NCBI RefSeq assembly: GCF_001613425.1
Contig: NZ_BDCI01000048.1
Span: 62,001-126,000 of the forward strand
Reading direction: 5' to 3'
Length of the DNA: 64,000 nt
Origin: Nocardia vulneris
GTDB taxonomy: Bacteria; Actinomycetota; Actinomycetes; Mycobacteriales; Mycobacteriaceae
Position numbers and translations under genes: made by a program. The notes under the pieces were generated by a model that saw only the letters and a program-made list of their open reading frames with translations, searched no databases and had not been told where the DNA came from. Every line of letters begins with the position of its first letter. The stretch's first letter is position 1. Shown here in pieces: positions 8,816 through 18,120 of this stretch.

Positions 8816-9730
8816 ATGGCCGCGTCTGAGGATGCGCCAATGTCGGAGTGGGGGTCACCGGACACCGCTCATCCGCAACCGTGTTCGGGTGAGCACCCAG
8901 AGGACTTCGATGTCCCTCCGGACGCGCAAGAAGATGCGCAACTCAGAGCGGCCGCCCGGGTGGACTACGTCCTGGATTCAACGGCCATCGTGCCGACGCC
9001 CGACGAGACGCGCGAACGCTTGAACGCCGACGACGAGTTGCTTGCGGCACTCGAGAAGTTCCGCTTCACTGGCCCAGCATGGGATCTGTTCGCCGATTCG
9101 CTTATCCGATACAGTGCCGCGACGTTGGATGCATGGTCCCAATACGGTCGGGTCTTCCAGGTGTTGCGCGACCACGGGGTTCGCTTGATGCCGCCCGCGA
9201 CGCAGCGAGAACGCCGCCGCCTTGCCGGTGAGCCCACCTATCGTGCTGAACTCGTGCGCCCAGCGATCGCGGCAGCCCTGGTGAAAGTCCAGCGCGCGCT
9301 CCAAGCCGGCACTGGCTGGAAACCCGACGGTGGCATGAGTCTGACCACCTACTTCGTCGGTGCCTGCGTATTTGCCTTCGCCAATGAATTTCGCAAGCTC
9401 CGACGACGAGACCAGTTCCTGTCCACCGGCCACGCGGACTTCGATCCAGATGAGCTTGCCGACGATGGATTCGGCACATTCCTCTGTGCCACACCGTATC
9501 CAGACCCCGAGACAACCGCGATCAACAATGCGACCATCCGCAATGCGCTGCACGGGATGTCGGAGTTGGAACGCGCGATTGTCTGGGGCAAAGTCAGCGG
9601 CTACACCGCAGCAGAGATCGCTGAGTTGAATCCCGGGACGACTAAAAAGGCGATCGAACAACGATGGGCACGGCTCAAGGAAAAGTACGAATGGATCGAT
9701 CGGGTGACAGTGACGAGGAGGATGTCATGA
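8816..9730 (+). CDS. Sigma-70-like factor with a region 4 HTH
   Basis: 304 residues from ATG 8816 with a good GAGGAGGAAG ribosome site. The C-terminal 70 residues read GMSELERAIVWGKVSGYTAA followed by EIAELNPGTTKKAIEQRWAR, the helix-turn-helix of sigma region 4. The middle (residues 130-210) contains TYFVGACVFAFANEFRKLRR, which resembles a region 2-type helix. The N-terminal 60 residues are acidic and probably disordered. The length and spacing are unlike standard ECF sigma factors, so it may be a divergent sigma factor or another HTH regulator. It is coupled by ATGA overlap to the XRE regulator downstream. Confidence 0.55.
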   Translation: MAASEDAPMSEWGSPDTAHPQPCSGEHPEDFDVPPDAQEDAQLRAAARVDYVLDSTAIVPTPDETRERLNADDELLAALEKFRFTGPAWDLFADSLIRYSAATLDAWSQYGRVFQVLRDHGVRLMPPATQRERRRLAGEPTYRAELVRPAIAAALVKVQRALQAGTGWKPDGGMSLTTYFVGACVFAFANEFRKLRRRDQFLSTGHADFDPDELADDGFGTFLCATPYPDPETTAINNATIRNALHGMSELERAIVWGKVSGYTAAEIAELNPGTTKKAIEQRWARLKEKYEWIDRVTVTRRMS

Positions 9731-11004
9731 ACCGATCCGAAGACACGAATCCGGCCACACCTGCTGATCTCGCCCATATCCGCGTGCTGATTGAGCGGTC
9801 ATCGCTGGGAACACCCGGTGCTCGTCAGTTGCAGCAGCGGACCAGCCGCACGGACCTTGTGCACATCCGCGGCCTTGCGGAACCGCAACGGCGCATCGGG
9901 AAGACTGTTGAGGATCTGGTGCCAGCCACGACGCCCGCCCCGCAGGCAGACTCCCCCAAGCGTCCACGCGATGCCGCCCTGACAGAGGAGCTGGAAGTGG
10001 TCCCGTTGAGCAGTTCGATCGTCGACGGCCAGCATCGGATATCAACCCTTCTCAATATTCAGTTTGCGCGGCGTCGAGCAGCGGAAACCACCTTCGTCGA
10101 TTCGAGTGTCAGAGAAGGTGGCCCTGTGGTTTTGCGGCTGGCTGTCGGTGGTCAGCTGCGCAGATGGCGTGAAGGATGTGGGATCACAAAGGAGGCAGCG
10201 GGGGAGTATATCCGCAGCTCGAATGCCAAGATCAGTCGGCTCGAGCTCGGTCGGGCCGGGTTCAAGGAACGCGATCTCATGGATCTGTTGACCCTGTATG
10301 GAGTAACCGATTCCGATCAGCGGGCGACGATCCTGGATTTGGCCCGCAAGGCCAACCAGCCGGGCTGGTGGCATCGATACAGCGATTTGCTGCCGTCCGG
10401 GTTCGAGACTTACATCGGATTGGAAAGCGCTGCGCAGACGATCAGAACATTTGAAGGCCAACTGGTTCCGGGACTGCTGCAAACCGAGGACTACGCCCGT
10501 GCCGTTATCGCGGTGGCCCACGACAACGCGTCGGCGACGCCGCAAGTAGAGCAACGAAGTCACGGCCGGGAGATCGACGTCCGAACCGCGCGACGAGTGG
10601 AGTTGCGCAGCAAACGTCAGGAGATCTTGGATGCAGCGGGCGGGCCGATCCTATGGGCGGTGCTGGATGAGGCCGTGCTGCATCGACCGGTCGGCGGCAC
10701 GAGGGTGATGCGCGAGCAACTCGAGCATCTCGTGGCGATGTCGACCAAGCGCAACGTGATAATCCAGGTGTTGACATGTCGGTCTGGTGGCCACGCGGCG
10801 GTGGGTTGCTCATTTACGATGCTCGGCTTCGCTGAGCGGGAAGTGCCCGAGATCGTCTATCTCGAGCATTTGACGGCTGCGCTGTACCTGGACCGTCAGG
10901 AGGACGTCGAAACCTACCGCGCAGCAATGAACCAACTTGTCCTGCAAGCGGATACGCCGGAGCAGTCACGCGCCCGGCTGATCGCCGCTGCGGCGCAGAT
11001 GTAA
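9727..11004 (+). CDS. XRE regulator with C-terminal DUF5753 domain
   Basis: 425 residues. ATG 9727 overlaps the previous stop (ATGA). Residues 140-200 form the XRE helix-turn-helix (LRLAVGGQLRRWREGCGITK onward with KISRLELG). Residues 220-420 match the DUF5753/Scr1-type effector domain: GWWHRYSDLLPSGFETYIGL, VPGLLQTEDYARAVI and IVYLEHLTAALYLD. Such proteins are common actinomycete regulators, often next to small partner proteins. The N-terminal 130 residues are an unusual extension including a SSIVDGQHRISTLLN segment. Coupling with the sigma-like gene suggests they act as a pair. Confidence 0.8.
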   Translation: MNRSEDTNPATPADLAHIRVLIERSSLGTPGARQLQQRTSRTDLVHIRGLAEPQRRIGKTVEDLVPATTPAPQADSPKRPRDAALTEELEVVPLSSSIVDGQHRISTLLNIQFARRRAAETTFVDSSVREGGPVVLRLAVGGQLRRWREGCGITKEAAGEYIRSSNAKISRLELGRAGFKERDLMDLLTLYGVTDSDQRATILDLARKANQPGWWHRYSDLLPSGFETYIGLESAAQTIRTFEGQLVPGLLQTEDYARAVIAVAHDNASATPQVEQRSHGREIDVRTARRVELRSKRQEILDAAGGPILWAVLDEAVLHRPVGGTRVMREQLEHLVAMSTKRNVIIQVLTCRSGGHAAVGCSFTMLGFAEREVPEIVYLEHLTAALYLDRQEDVETYRAAMNQLVLQADTPEQSRARLIAAAAQM

Positions 11005-11112
11005 ACAGGCGGTCTACTCTGCGGCTCCCGATTCACGAGTGGCGCACGCTCCGGCGAAGCGCGAGAAGGGGTCTCGGTGGTGTGCGCCGCTTTACCTTCT
11101 AGGTAATCGACA

Positions 11113-11384
11113 GTGCGCCGCACCGCTGCTGAATGCGCGGCGCAGTTCGACGAGTTGATGGCCTACGTGGTTCCCGAGGACGCTCGAGCCGGTATCGAGA
11201 CCTTTCTGGTCGACGGAACGGACGCCGTCCTCTTCGGCATCTCGCCGCAACCGTGCGCGCCGCCGGCAAATCGTTCGACGGTCCTTTCGCCTTGCGCCTG
11301 ACAGTCGAAGACGGCCGTATCACCCGGCACCATCTGTACGAGAACAGCATCTCGATTGCGGCGGCGTGCGCGAGTGACCACTAG
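11113..11384 (+). pseudogene. Frameshifted SnoaL/NTF2-like remnant
   Basis: One frame reads FDELMAYVVPEDARAGIETF up to DAVLFGIS; a second frame, entered after a frameshift near 11240, continues VRAAGKSFDGPFALRLTVED and GRITRHHLYENS. Together they match the C-terminal half of a SnoaL-like polyketide cyclase or nuclear-transport-factor-2 fold protein, in which GKITRHHxYED is typical. The N-terminal third is missing. I call it a decayed gene. Confidence 0.6.
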
Positions 11385-11434
11385 GTTGTGTCTCCCAATG
11401 GCATTGATGCATGGAGGGCTGATCGTGCATCGTG

Positions 11435-11540
11435 GTTGCCGTGGCGATGCTCGCGCGAGATCGGTATCAGGTTCTGGCGGACAAGCAGTGGGAGTTGGTC
11501 GAGCTGCTGCTACCGAAATCTGAAGGGCAGACGCGCTACG
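11435..11540 (+). mobile_element. IS5-family transposase N-terminal scrap
   Basis: The frame starting at 11432 includes VLADKQWELVELLLPKSEG, which matches the N-terminal DUF4096-type segment of IS5-family transposases. Homology stops after about 30 residues. It overlaps the upstream extension of the following gene in another frame and shows that this junction was made by an IS event. Confidence 0.55.
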
Positions 11541-11717
11541 CTCTCGTGTGTGGTCTTTGTTGTAACACTCTCTGTACCAGAGCTTTCCGGCATCAGGCCG
11601 GATCTTGTAACAACGCAGCGCCTGACCAAATCACACCGCAAGGGACGTCTAGGTGCGGCAAACCTACGGCTCGTACTGGTTATCCAGGATGAGTCCGCGA
11701 AGAAGCGGAATCGGGAG

Positions 11718-13049
11718 TTGGTCTGGCTAGGTGTTGCGGTTCATCGGGGCACAGTAGGCGCGGTGGACGACAGCATCACCATTGATCATCTTCGAGAGTG
11801 TCGGGAGCCCATACCGCTAGATGGAGCTCGTGGCATCCTTCGGATGCTTCCCGCGGAAGCCCGCGAGCAGATTGATAGGGCGGTATCCCTTGATGGCGAT
11901 GGTGTCGGCGCATTTGATCGCTCGGCTTGGTACGCGCTGGATTCAACGCTGCGGCGCACGCGACCAGATCTGGCGCCGATCCTTGAGTGGCTGAGCGCGC
12001 TTGCCGAACCTCCTGTCCTGCGAAGCGACGACGCCGCAGACCGCGCCTGGCAGGAACAGCGAGATGCGGTCGGCACTATCGCGCGCATCTTCGACGTCCC
12101 GCCAGCGAGTTTTAGCGCCTGGCGACGCCCTACTTCGCCACATGCACCCTACCTGGCTGGGCTCATTCCGGAACCGGTGGAGCACAGTTTGATCGACCAC
12201 GACTCAAGGGTTTCCGTCACTGATCGCGGCATATTTGACGAATGGGGCGGCGACCCCAGTTTCAGATGCGATATTCATGTCGTTGAGGACACGGCAGGGC
12301 GGAGACTGGAGGTCGCAAACGTTAATGCCACGGACGTCGAAAAACGTCTAGGTACAGACATGATCTATTACCATGAAGCGACGGCGAGCTTCATGCTCGT
12401 TCAGTACAAGCGCCTAGATGCTGCCACGCGCACAATGTCAGTCGATTCAAGACTGATGGACCAGCTCGAGCGACTCGAAGCGGTTTCACGCCTCAGCAAG
12501 CAGCCTGCTCGACCTGAAGATTGGCGACTTGGAATTGATCCCTGTTTTCTGAAGCTCGCCTACTGGCCGAGTAATCAGAATAACCGCGGCGACAGCCTGT
12601 CGCCGGGAATGTACCTGCCCGTTTCGTACATCCGGCTTCTGCTACGGCACGATTGCACGCTCAGTGGTCGAAAGCGCAGTGACGGATCGCCGGGGAGGAT
12701 GCTCGGGTATCCGCAAGTCCCACGCCACCTCGTAAGTACCCAATTCATCGAACTGGTTCAACACGGTCTGGCTGGCACGATCGGAGTCACAGTGGAACAG
12801 TTGCGTGCCTTTGTTTTTGAGCGGGTCAGGGCAGGTCACGATGCCGTGATCGGTACAGAACGTAGCCAAGAGACACCCAATCAGCGGCAGAAGCGGATTC
12901 GCGAACGCAGTTCGAAGAAGCGATCCGTCAAACACATTGCCCTCAATACCGCAGGCGCTGACGACGACCCCGCTCTGTTCTCCTTGCCATCCGCCGAAAC
13001 AAACACCCCCACACGAAGTACGTCGCCGAAGCGGCGGCAACCCAGATGA
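11718..13049 (+). CDS. Unknown protein with possible PD-(D/E)XK nuclease core
   Basis: Up to 443 residues from an uncertain TTG start; the frame is open back to 11388 but that part overlaps the IS5 scrap. I do not recognise the family. A central stretch reads GTDMIYYHEATASFMLVQYK, an Asp followed about 15 residues later by QYK after a hydrophobic strand, which resembles the D...QxK catalytic pattern of Mrr-like PD-(D/E)XK nucleases. The C-terminal 60 residues are basic. Its codon use is less GC-rich at third positions than neighbouring metabolic genes, consistent with horizontal acquisition. A defence-related nuclease is one possibility, not shown. Confidence 0.4.
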   Translation: MVWLGVAVHRGTVGAVDDSITIDHLRECREPIPLDGARGILRMLPAEAREQIDRAVSLDGDGVGAFDRSAWYALDSTLRRTRPDLAPILEWLSALAEPPVLRSDDAADRAWQEQRDAVGTIARIFDVPPASFSAWRRPTSPHAPYLAGLIPEPVEHSLIDHDSRVSVTDRGIFDEWGGDPSFRCDIHVVEDTAGRRLEVANVNATDVEKRLGTDMIYYHEATASFMLVQYKRLDAATRTMSVDSRLMDQLERLEAVSRLSKQPARPEDWRLGIDPCFLKLAYWPSNQNNRGDSLSPGMYLPVSYIRLLLRHDCTLSGRKRSDGSPGRMLGYPQVPRHLVSTQFIELVQHGLAGTIGVTVEQLRAFVFERVRAGHDAVIGTERSQETPNQRQKRIRERSSKKRSVKHIALNTAGADDDPALFSLPSAETNTPTRSTSPKRRQPR

Positions 13050-13976
13050 TCTGAGTTGCCGCCGTGCGACGAATTCGGCCTAGCGCAGCGGTGGCAGCGG
13101 TGTTGTGGAGGACGATGCGGGCGAGCCGGTAGGAGTCGGTGTCGGTTTCGATGATCTGCCCGCCGAAGTGAGCCTGTCGACAATCGCGGCGCAGAGCTGC
13201 GGTGCTGGCGCGCCCAAAACAGGACCTGAAAGTCGATGCTTGGCTGTACATTCCGGGCAGAGATGGCCCTTGCGGTCGATATCCACGGTGCCGACTGGCA
13301 GTTCGAAACGTGCAGCTGCTCACGGGTGCGCAGCTCGAACACGCTGACCACTTCGTCCATTCGGCGCTGTTCGTCGTGCCGACACCTCGCTACGCGGAGA
13401 GAAGGCTCGACTGAAGCCTGGACCGATGCGGGTGGGGATCCGACTTCCAGTCGACTGACCCCCGGGCCGTGGATCTGGGTTCCCGTGGACGCAAGGGCTG
13501 CGCTGGAGGAGACAACTCCGTGTCGAGGTCGGCGAGGGCCACACGCTGTACGGTAAGCCCGCTTACCGTGATCATTCGCTGTTGCGGCTGCGACGAAGTG
13601 GTGTTCAACGTCGAGGTACGCTACGGCCTTCAGGTCCCGGTCCAAAGTCCACCTGACCTGGCAGCAAGGGCCCGACACGCCACCATGGCCCATGCGCAGG
13701 ACACTTGCCCATACCGCTCCACGATGTCCTGGCCGAACAAACACTGATCCGCGATAGTCCTCCGACATGCCGAAGCATGGCACGGTCCGGCGATGATCAC
13801 CTTGATCGACGTTTGGGTGGCCGCGCTCGCGGCGGGCCCGAAGCAGAACATGATCGCCGTCGAGGTCCCGCACGCCGATCCGGTCGACGGTATCGGTCTG
13901 CTCGGGGTCCGTCGGCAGTGTAGGGAAACGCGGAGAACACCGCGGTCAGGGAATCCGATTTCCCTAAGCTGGGTTC
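13050..13976. other. Gene-poor stretch, no supported gene
   Basis: Several overlapping frames exist but none is convincing. On the minus strand, 13080-13286 contains HLCPECTAKH, a CxxC-type metal-binding motif in a short frame starting MDIDRKG, which could be a fragment of a small zinc-ribbon protein whose N-terminal part is lost or shifted. The long minus-strand frame 12881-13873 overlaps the previous gene and looks like noise. This is probably degraded DNA between the accessory region and the metabolic genes. Confidence 0.35.
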
Positions 13977-14510
13977 GTGGTGACCTATGCGGACTTCCCG
14001 GAAAACCTTGTGACCGAACGGCTCCGGCTGCGGTCCTGGCTGCCCTCGGACGCGGCGGACTATCGCGCGCTGTGGGCCGAGCGGGATCCGCGGGCCCGGC
14101 ATCGGATCGGTGCGGACGGACGGCCGACGGTCGAGGACATGCGGGTCTGGCTGGCGGCCAACCCGCTCGGTCCCGATCCGGGGCTGGGGTTGCGTCCGAT
14201 CGAGCGGCGCGACACCGGTGAGTTCATCGGCTATTGCGGGCTGATCGTCGGGCAGGGGTCCTTCGACGAACCGGAGATAGCGTACGAACTCGCGCAGCGC
14301 GCGCACGGTCACGGGTACGCCACCGAGGCGGGCCGGGTGGTGGTCGAGGCGGCGGCGCGCACCGGCCGGCGGCGATTGTGGGCGACCGTGCGCGAATGGA
14401 ACACCGCCTCGTTCCGGGTGCTGGCGAAGCTCGACTTCTACGACAGCGGGCGGGTCACCCCGGATCCTGTTCGCGGCGACTCCATTTGGATGACCCGCGT
14501 ACTCGATTAG
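13977..14510 (+). CDS. GNAT family N-acetyltransferase (RimJ/RimL type)
   Basis: 177 residues. The sequence opens with LVTERLRLRSWLPSDAADYR, the beta1-alpha1 entry typical of RimJ/RimL-like GNATs. It contains the acetyl-CoA pyrophosphate loop region around RAHGHGYATEAGRVVVEAAA and the late NTASFRVLAKLDF helix-strand. It would transfer acetyl from acetyl-CoA to an amine of a protein or small molecule; the substrate is unknown. The start is one of two consecutive GTG codons at 13977/13980 with no clear ribosome site, so a leaderless transcript is possible. Confidence 0.8.
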   Translation: MVTYADFPENLVTERLRLRSWLPSDAADYRALWAERDPRARHRIGADGRPTVEDMRVWLAANPLGPDPGLGLRPIERRDTGEFIGYCGLIVGQGSFDEPEIAYELAQRAHGHGYATEAGRVVVEAAARTGRRRLWATVREWNTASFRVLAKLDFYDSGRVTPDPVRGDSIWMTRVLD

Positions 14511-14530
14511 CCATCCGCTGCGGTGCCGAA

Positions 14531-14542
14531 ATCGTATACGAT
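14531..14542. promoter_or_regulatory. Palindromic operator candidate before the aldehyde dehydrogenase
   Basis: ATCGTATACGAT is a perfect 12-bp palindrome ending 30 bp upstream of the aldehyde dehydrogenase ATG. The GTATAC centre is typical of GntR/FadR-type sites. The regulator is not identified; the only nearby candidate, the convergent AraC gene, is of another class. Confidence 0.45.
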
Positions 14543-14572
14543 TACTCCAGTGAGTATCCGGGAGGAACGACG

Positions 14573-16036
14573 ATGGCATCGGCACATTTCACCCCCGCCC
14601 TGAATCTCATCGGCGGAACCTGGCGCGACGCCGATGAGCACCGGCTCAGCTACGACCCGGCCACCGGAGATGTCATAGGGGAGTATGCCTTCGCCACCCG
14701 CGCCGACACCGAAGAGGCGATACAGGCCGCCCGAGCGGCGTTCCATACGACCGAGTGGGCCACCGATCGGCGGCTGCGCGCCAAGGTGCTCGGCGCGATG
14801 GCCGATGCGGTCGAAGCGAACCGGGCGGCGCTGATCGACCTGCTGTCGCTCGACAACGGAAAGATCAAGCGGGAAGCCACTTTCGAGATCGACATGGTCG
14901 CGCCCAAGTTACGCTGGTGGGCGGCCATGGCGCTGGCGGATTCGGCCGGGCGCGCGTCGGACATGGGGCAGGGGCGAACCTCGATCGTGCTGCGCGAGCC
15001 GGTGGGCGTGGCCGGGGTCATCGTGCCGTTCAACGCGCCGGTGATCTTGGCGGTGCGCTCCCTGGCACCGGCTTTGGCGGCGGGGACCACGGCGGTGGTC
15101 AAATATCCGGAGGAGACCGCGCAGATCTGCGCGCTGTTCACCCGAATCATCGCTCAGGTCAACGACTTACCCGATGGTGTGCTGAACACGGTCGTCACCG
15201 ACAGCAGCGGTGGTTCGGTGCTCGTCGAGTCGCCGGATGTGCCGGTCATCAGTTTCACGGGTAGCACCGCCACGGGACGTGCGATCGCCGCCGCCGGCGC
15301 CGACCGGCTCAAACGGTTCGGGCTCGAGCTGGGCGGCAAGTCTCCGATGATCGTGTTCGAAAGCGCCGACCTCGACGCCGCGGTGCCGGTCCTGACCGAT
15401 GCCGTGACGGTGTTCGCGGGCCAGTTCTGCATGGCCGGATCCCGTCTGCTGGTGCACGAGTCGTTGGCGGAGGACCTCGGCAAGCGGTTGCGAACCTCGT
15501 TCGAGGCGGTCCGGCCGGGTCCGGCACGCGATTCCGCGAGCGATATGGGTCCGCTGATCTCGCAGCAGAACGTCGAGCGGGTCGATGCCGTTGTGCGGGA
15601 AGCTATTTCGATGGGAGCCGAGGTCATCGTCCGGGGCGGTCCGTCGGACGATCCGCGACTGCGGGGCGGGGCGTTCTACGAGCCGACGGTCCTGGCGGTC
15701 CGCGACAACTCGCTGCCGATCGTGCAACGGGAAACCTTCGGCCCGGTGCTGACGGTGCAGACTTTCCGCACCGAGGACGAGGCGATCGCCCTGGCCAACT
15801 CGACCGAATACGGTTTGGCCGCCAGCATCTGGACCCGCGATGTGGACCAACCCCTGCGCGTGGCCCGCCGCATCGAGGCGGGCACGGTCTGGATCAACGA
15901 CTGGGCTGCGGTGTACGACGAATTCGAAGAGGGCGGCTACAAGCAGAGCGGCCTCGGCCGACTCAACGGTCTTGCGGCACTGGAGGATTTCGTCGAATAC
16001 AAACACATCGCCTTCGCCCCGGCCGAGCGGCACTGA
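14573..16036 (+). CDS. NAD(P)-dependent aldehyde dehydrogenase
   Basis: 487 residues from ATG 14573 with a GGAGG site. It oxidises an aldehyde to the carboxylic acid with NAD(P). Catalytic Cys286 lies in FAGQFCMAGSRLLV and the general-base Glu252 in GLELGGKSPMIV; the Rossmann glycine motif FTGSTATGRAIA is present. The C-terminal EEGGYKQSGLGRLNG loop fits the betaine/aromatic aldehyde dehydrogenase branch. Substrate is not determined. The upstream palindrome and the neighbouring convergent AraC gene suggest inducible catabolism. Confidence 0.9.
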   Translation: MASAHFTPALNLIGGTWRDADEHRLSYDPATGDVIGEYAFATRADTEEAIQAARAAFHTTEWATDRRLRAKVLGAMADAVEANRAALIDLLSLDNGKIKREATFEIDMVAPKLRWWAAMALADSAGRASDMGQGRTSIVLREPVGVAGVIVPFNAPVILAVRSLAPALAAGTTAVVKYPEETAQICALFTRIIAQVNDLPDGVLNTVVTDSSGGSVLVESPDVPVISFTGSTATGRAIAAAGADRLKRFGLELGGKSPMIVFESADLDAAVPVLTDAVTVFAGQFCMAGSRLLVHESLAEDLGKRLRTSFEAVRPGPARDSASDMGPLISQQNVERVDAVVREAISMGAEVIVRGGPSDDPRLRGGAFYEPTVLAVRDNSLPIVQRETFGPVLTVQTFRTEDEAIALANSTEYGLAASIWTRDVDQPLRVARRIEAGTVWINDWAAVYDEFEEGGYKQSGLGRLNGLAALEDFVEYKHIAFAPAERH

Positions 16037-16178
16037 ATCGGCGGACGCTGTCCGGAACCTGCCACGCCGACGCGCAGGGCAATTTTCATCGTCTGACCAA
16101 TCTCTCGATTACTCACCAGTAGCAGACCGATTGTTTCGATAAATCATCGGAAAAGCGTTGCCGGGGAGTGACGGAGAT

Positions 16179-17225
16179 TTATCCCTGTGCGACACCGGGC
16201 GGTCGAGATGTGTCATCGCGCAAGGCGCGGGCCATATTTCGAACGTGCTGGGGCGGCGCGCCGAACCAGCGCCGGGCGGCCCGGGTCAGCGCCGACGGCT
16301 CTTGCAAACCGACCAGTGCGGTGATGCGCGCCATGGCGAAATCTGTTTCGCTGAGCAGCCGATAGGTCGCGTCGCGACGGGCCTCGTCCAGCAGCCGGGA
16401 GAAGGTGGTGCCTTCCGCGGCGAGGGCACGTTGCAGTGTGCGTTCGTGCACGGTCAGCCGCTGCGCGACGGCACCGATGGTCGCGGTCATGGCCAGACTT
16501 TCGATCGCGACGCGGACCCGTGCGCTCATGGTCCGCTCCGGCTGCGGGAAGTTCCGGTTCAAGTAGTCGACCGCCAGCGCGCGGACGCAGCGATCGCTGC
16601 CGAGAACCGGCTGTGCCAGCGCATCGGCGGCGATCCGGAGTACGGTGGTGTCGTGTCCGAACGACGTCGTGACACCGAAGAAGGCGAGATACCGGTCGGG
16701 ATCGCGCGGTGCCGGATGGGGCAGGCGCACGCTGCGTAAGCCGTAGTCGCCGTGGCGGGCGCGCCGCAGCGTTGTGTGCAGGACAGCGACCGCGAAATCG
16801 ATGCCCTGCGTGAGACCGCCCGATTCGGCAGGATCGCCGAGATGCAAGCCGATGATCCCGGCCTGCTGCTCCGGGTCGGGCACCAGCTCCAGCACGAGGC
16901 CGGCGTGCTGAATGTGCAGATACCGGCAGAGCTGGCGCAACGCTTCCCCGACCGTGGCCGAATTCATGACCGCGACGGTCAGGAACCCGAACTCCGAGCC
17001 GTCCTGACGCGCGGCCAGCCGCAAACCGAAATCGGGACAGTCGAATTCGGCGGCCGCCACCTCCAAAGCCCAGCCCAGCGCTTCCGCCGAGACGAGCGCG
17101 TCCGCGTCGTCCATCGTCGCGCGGTCGATTCCGAACCGTTCGAGCAGGCGACCTCCGTCGCCGCCGAGTTCGTCCACCAGCGCCGCATATCCGCGCAGGC
17201 TCGACGCCTTGGCCGTGACCGCCAT
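16179..17225 (-). CDS. AraC-family transcriptional regulator
   Basis: 348 residues. ATG 17225 is chosen because a GGAGGTG site sits just upstream; the frame is open to 17309. Residues 20-210 match the arabinose-binding-like effector domain found in VirS/OruR-type AraC proteins (GWALEVAAAEFDCPDFGLRL and LTVAVMNSATVGEAL). Residues 250-335 hold the double HTH (AQRLTVHERTLQRALAAEGT, followed by DFAMARITALVGLQEPSALT). It converges with the aldehyde dehydrogenase gene and may control it or the divergent downstream operon. Confidence 0.88.
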   Translation of the reverse strand: MAVTAKASSLRGYAALVDELGGDGGRLLERFGIDRATMDDADALVSAEALGWALEVAAAEFDCPDFGLRLAARQDGSEFGFLTVAVMNSATVGEALRQLCRYLHIQHAGLVLELVPDPEQQAGIIGLHLGDPAESGGLTQGIDFAVAVLHTTLRRARHGDYGLRSVRLPHPAPRDPDRYLAFFGVTTSFGHDTTVLRIAADALAQPVLGSDRCVRALAVDYLNRNFPQPERTMSARVRVAIESLAMTATIGAVAQRLTVHERTLQRALAAEGTTFSRLLDEARRDATYRLLSETDFAMARITALVGLQEPSALTRAARRWFGAPPQHVRNMARALRDDTSRPPGVAQG

Positions 17226-17467
17226 CGGGCACCTCCAGAAATCCCGCGATACGACGGTGTATCGCGAACCGCCGATATGCCACGAATTCGCGAGCAATCG
17301 GGCAGCCACCGAACAGACCCCGAATCAGTCTTACTCGCGCATGCGCGGAAGTAGGGGTGATTGCTCGGGATGGTTCGAAGAATGGGCCTCGAGCGTTAAG
17401 GTGGGACAGGAGCGGTGTCGTTCATCGCATTGTCGCAGTGGGCAATCCACCCGAGAGGGGAGGAACC

Positions 17468-18097
17468 GTGGCGCAGCAGGGGGAGTTCGGGTTCGTGCCG
17501 TTGTGGCCTTTTCGGAGTGAGGCCGAGGCGGTGGAGTGGCAGGCGGCGTATCGGACGGACGGGGCCGATGCGTGGCATCTCGACGCGGAGCTGACGGCGC
17601 TCACGTTCACGCAGGAGTATCTCGGCCTGCGGACGGTGGACCAGGTGGTGGTCGGCGTCGGCCGCAGCGATACCGGCGGGGACGAGCGTTTCGTCGGCGT
17701 CGGGTTCGTCGCGCCCAACGGGGCCCAGATCACGGCGGCGGTGTTGCATCTGGCGCGCATCGGAGCCGGTGACGACGCACCGTGGGAGGTGGTCGGGTCC
17801 GACGGCGGCACGCTGTCGGTGGACGAGCCGGGGTACGGGGCGACGGTCACCTCACCGCTGGCGGTGCGCGGCCGGATCACGGGGGTGGACGAGAGCCTGA
17901 TGGTGCAGATCCGGGTGCACGGCAGCGCGGCACCGGTGGGCGTGGTCTCCGGTATCGCCGCCGGCGGGACGGATGAGCCGTGGTCGGCGACCGTGCCGTT
18001 CACCGCGGAACCGGGCGATGTGCTCACGATCGCGGTATCGACGGGCGGTCATATCGCCGAGGTCGAGCATTTCGCCGTCACCGGCGCTCGGCACTGA
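17468..18097 (+). CDS. Small Gmad2-like domain protein
   Basis: 209 residues from GTG 17468 (GAGGAA site). Residues 1-110 are a mixed alpha/beta region (FGFVPLWPFRSEAEAVEWQA onward). Residues 115-205 are a beta-sandwich with SPLAVRGRITGVDESLMVQI, the usual entry of Gmad2/immunoglobulin-like domains found in spore-germination and cell-surface proteins. No signal peptide is seen. It is followed 23 bp later by the lysin-like gene, so they probably share a transcript and act on the cell envelope. Confidence 0.6.
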   Translation: MAQQGEFGFVPLWPFRSEAEAVEWQAAYRTDGADAWHLDAELTALTFTQEYLGLRTVDQVVVGVGRSDTGGDERFVGVGFVAPNGAQITAAVLHLARIGAGDDAPWEVVGSDGGTLSVDEPGYGATVTSPLAVRGRITGVDESLMVQIRVHGSAAPVGVVSGIAAGGTDEPWSATVPFTAEPGDVLTIAVSTGGHIAEVEHFAVTGARH

Positions 18098-18120
18098 AAC
18101 CAATACACCGCGACCACAGG

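Noticed and set aside
12881..13873. Minus-strand frame with CPEC-like motif as a complete gene
   Set aside because: The motif lies in a different short frame; the long frame overlaps the preceding gene and has no coherent domain.
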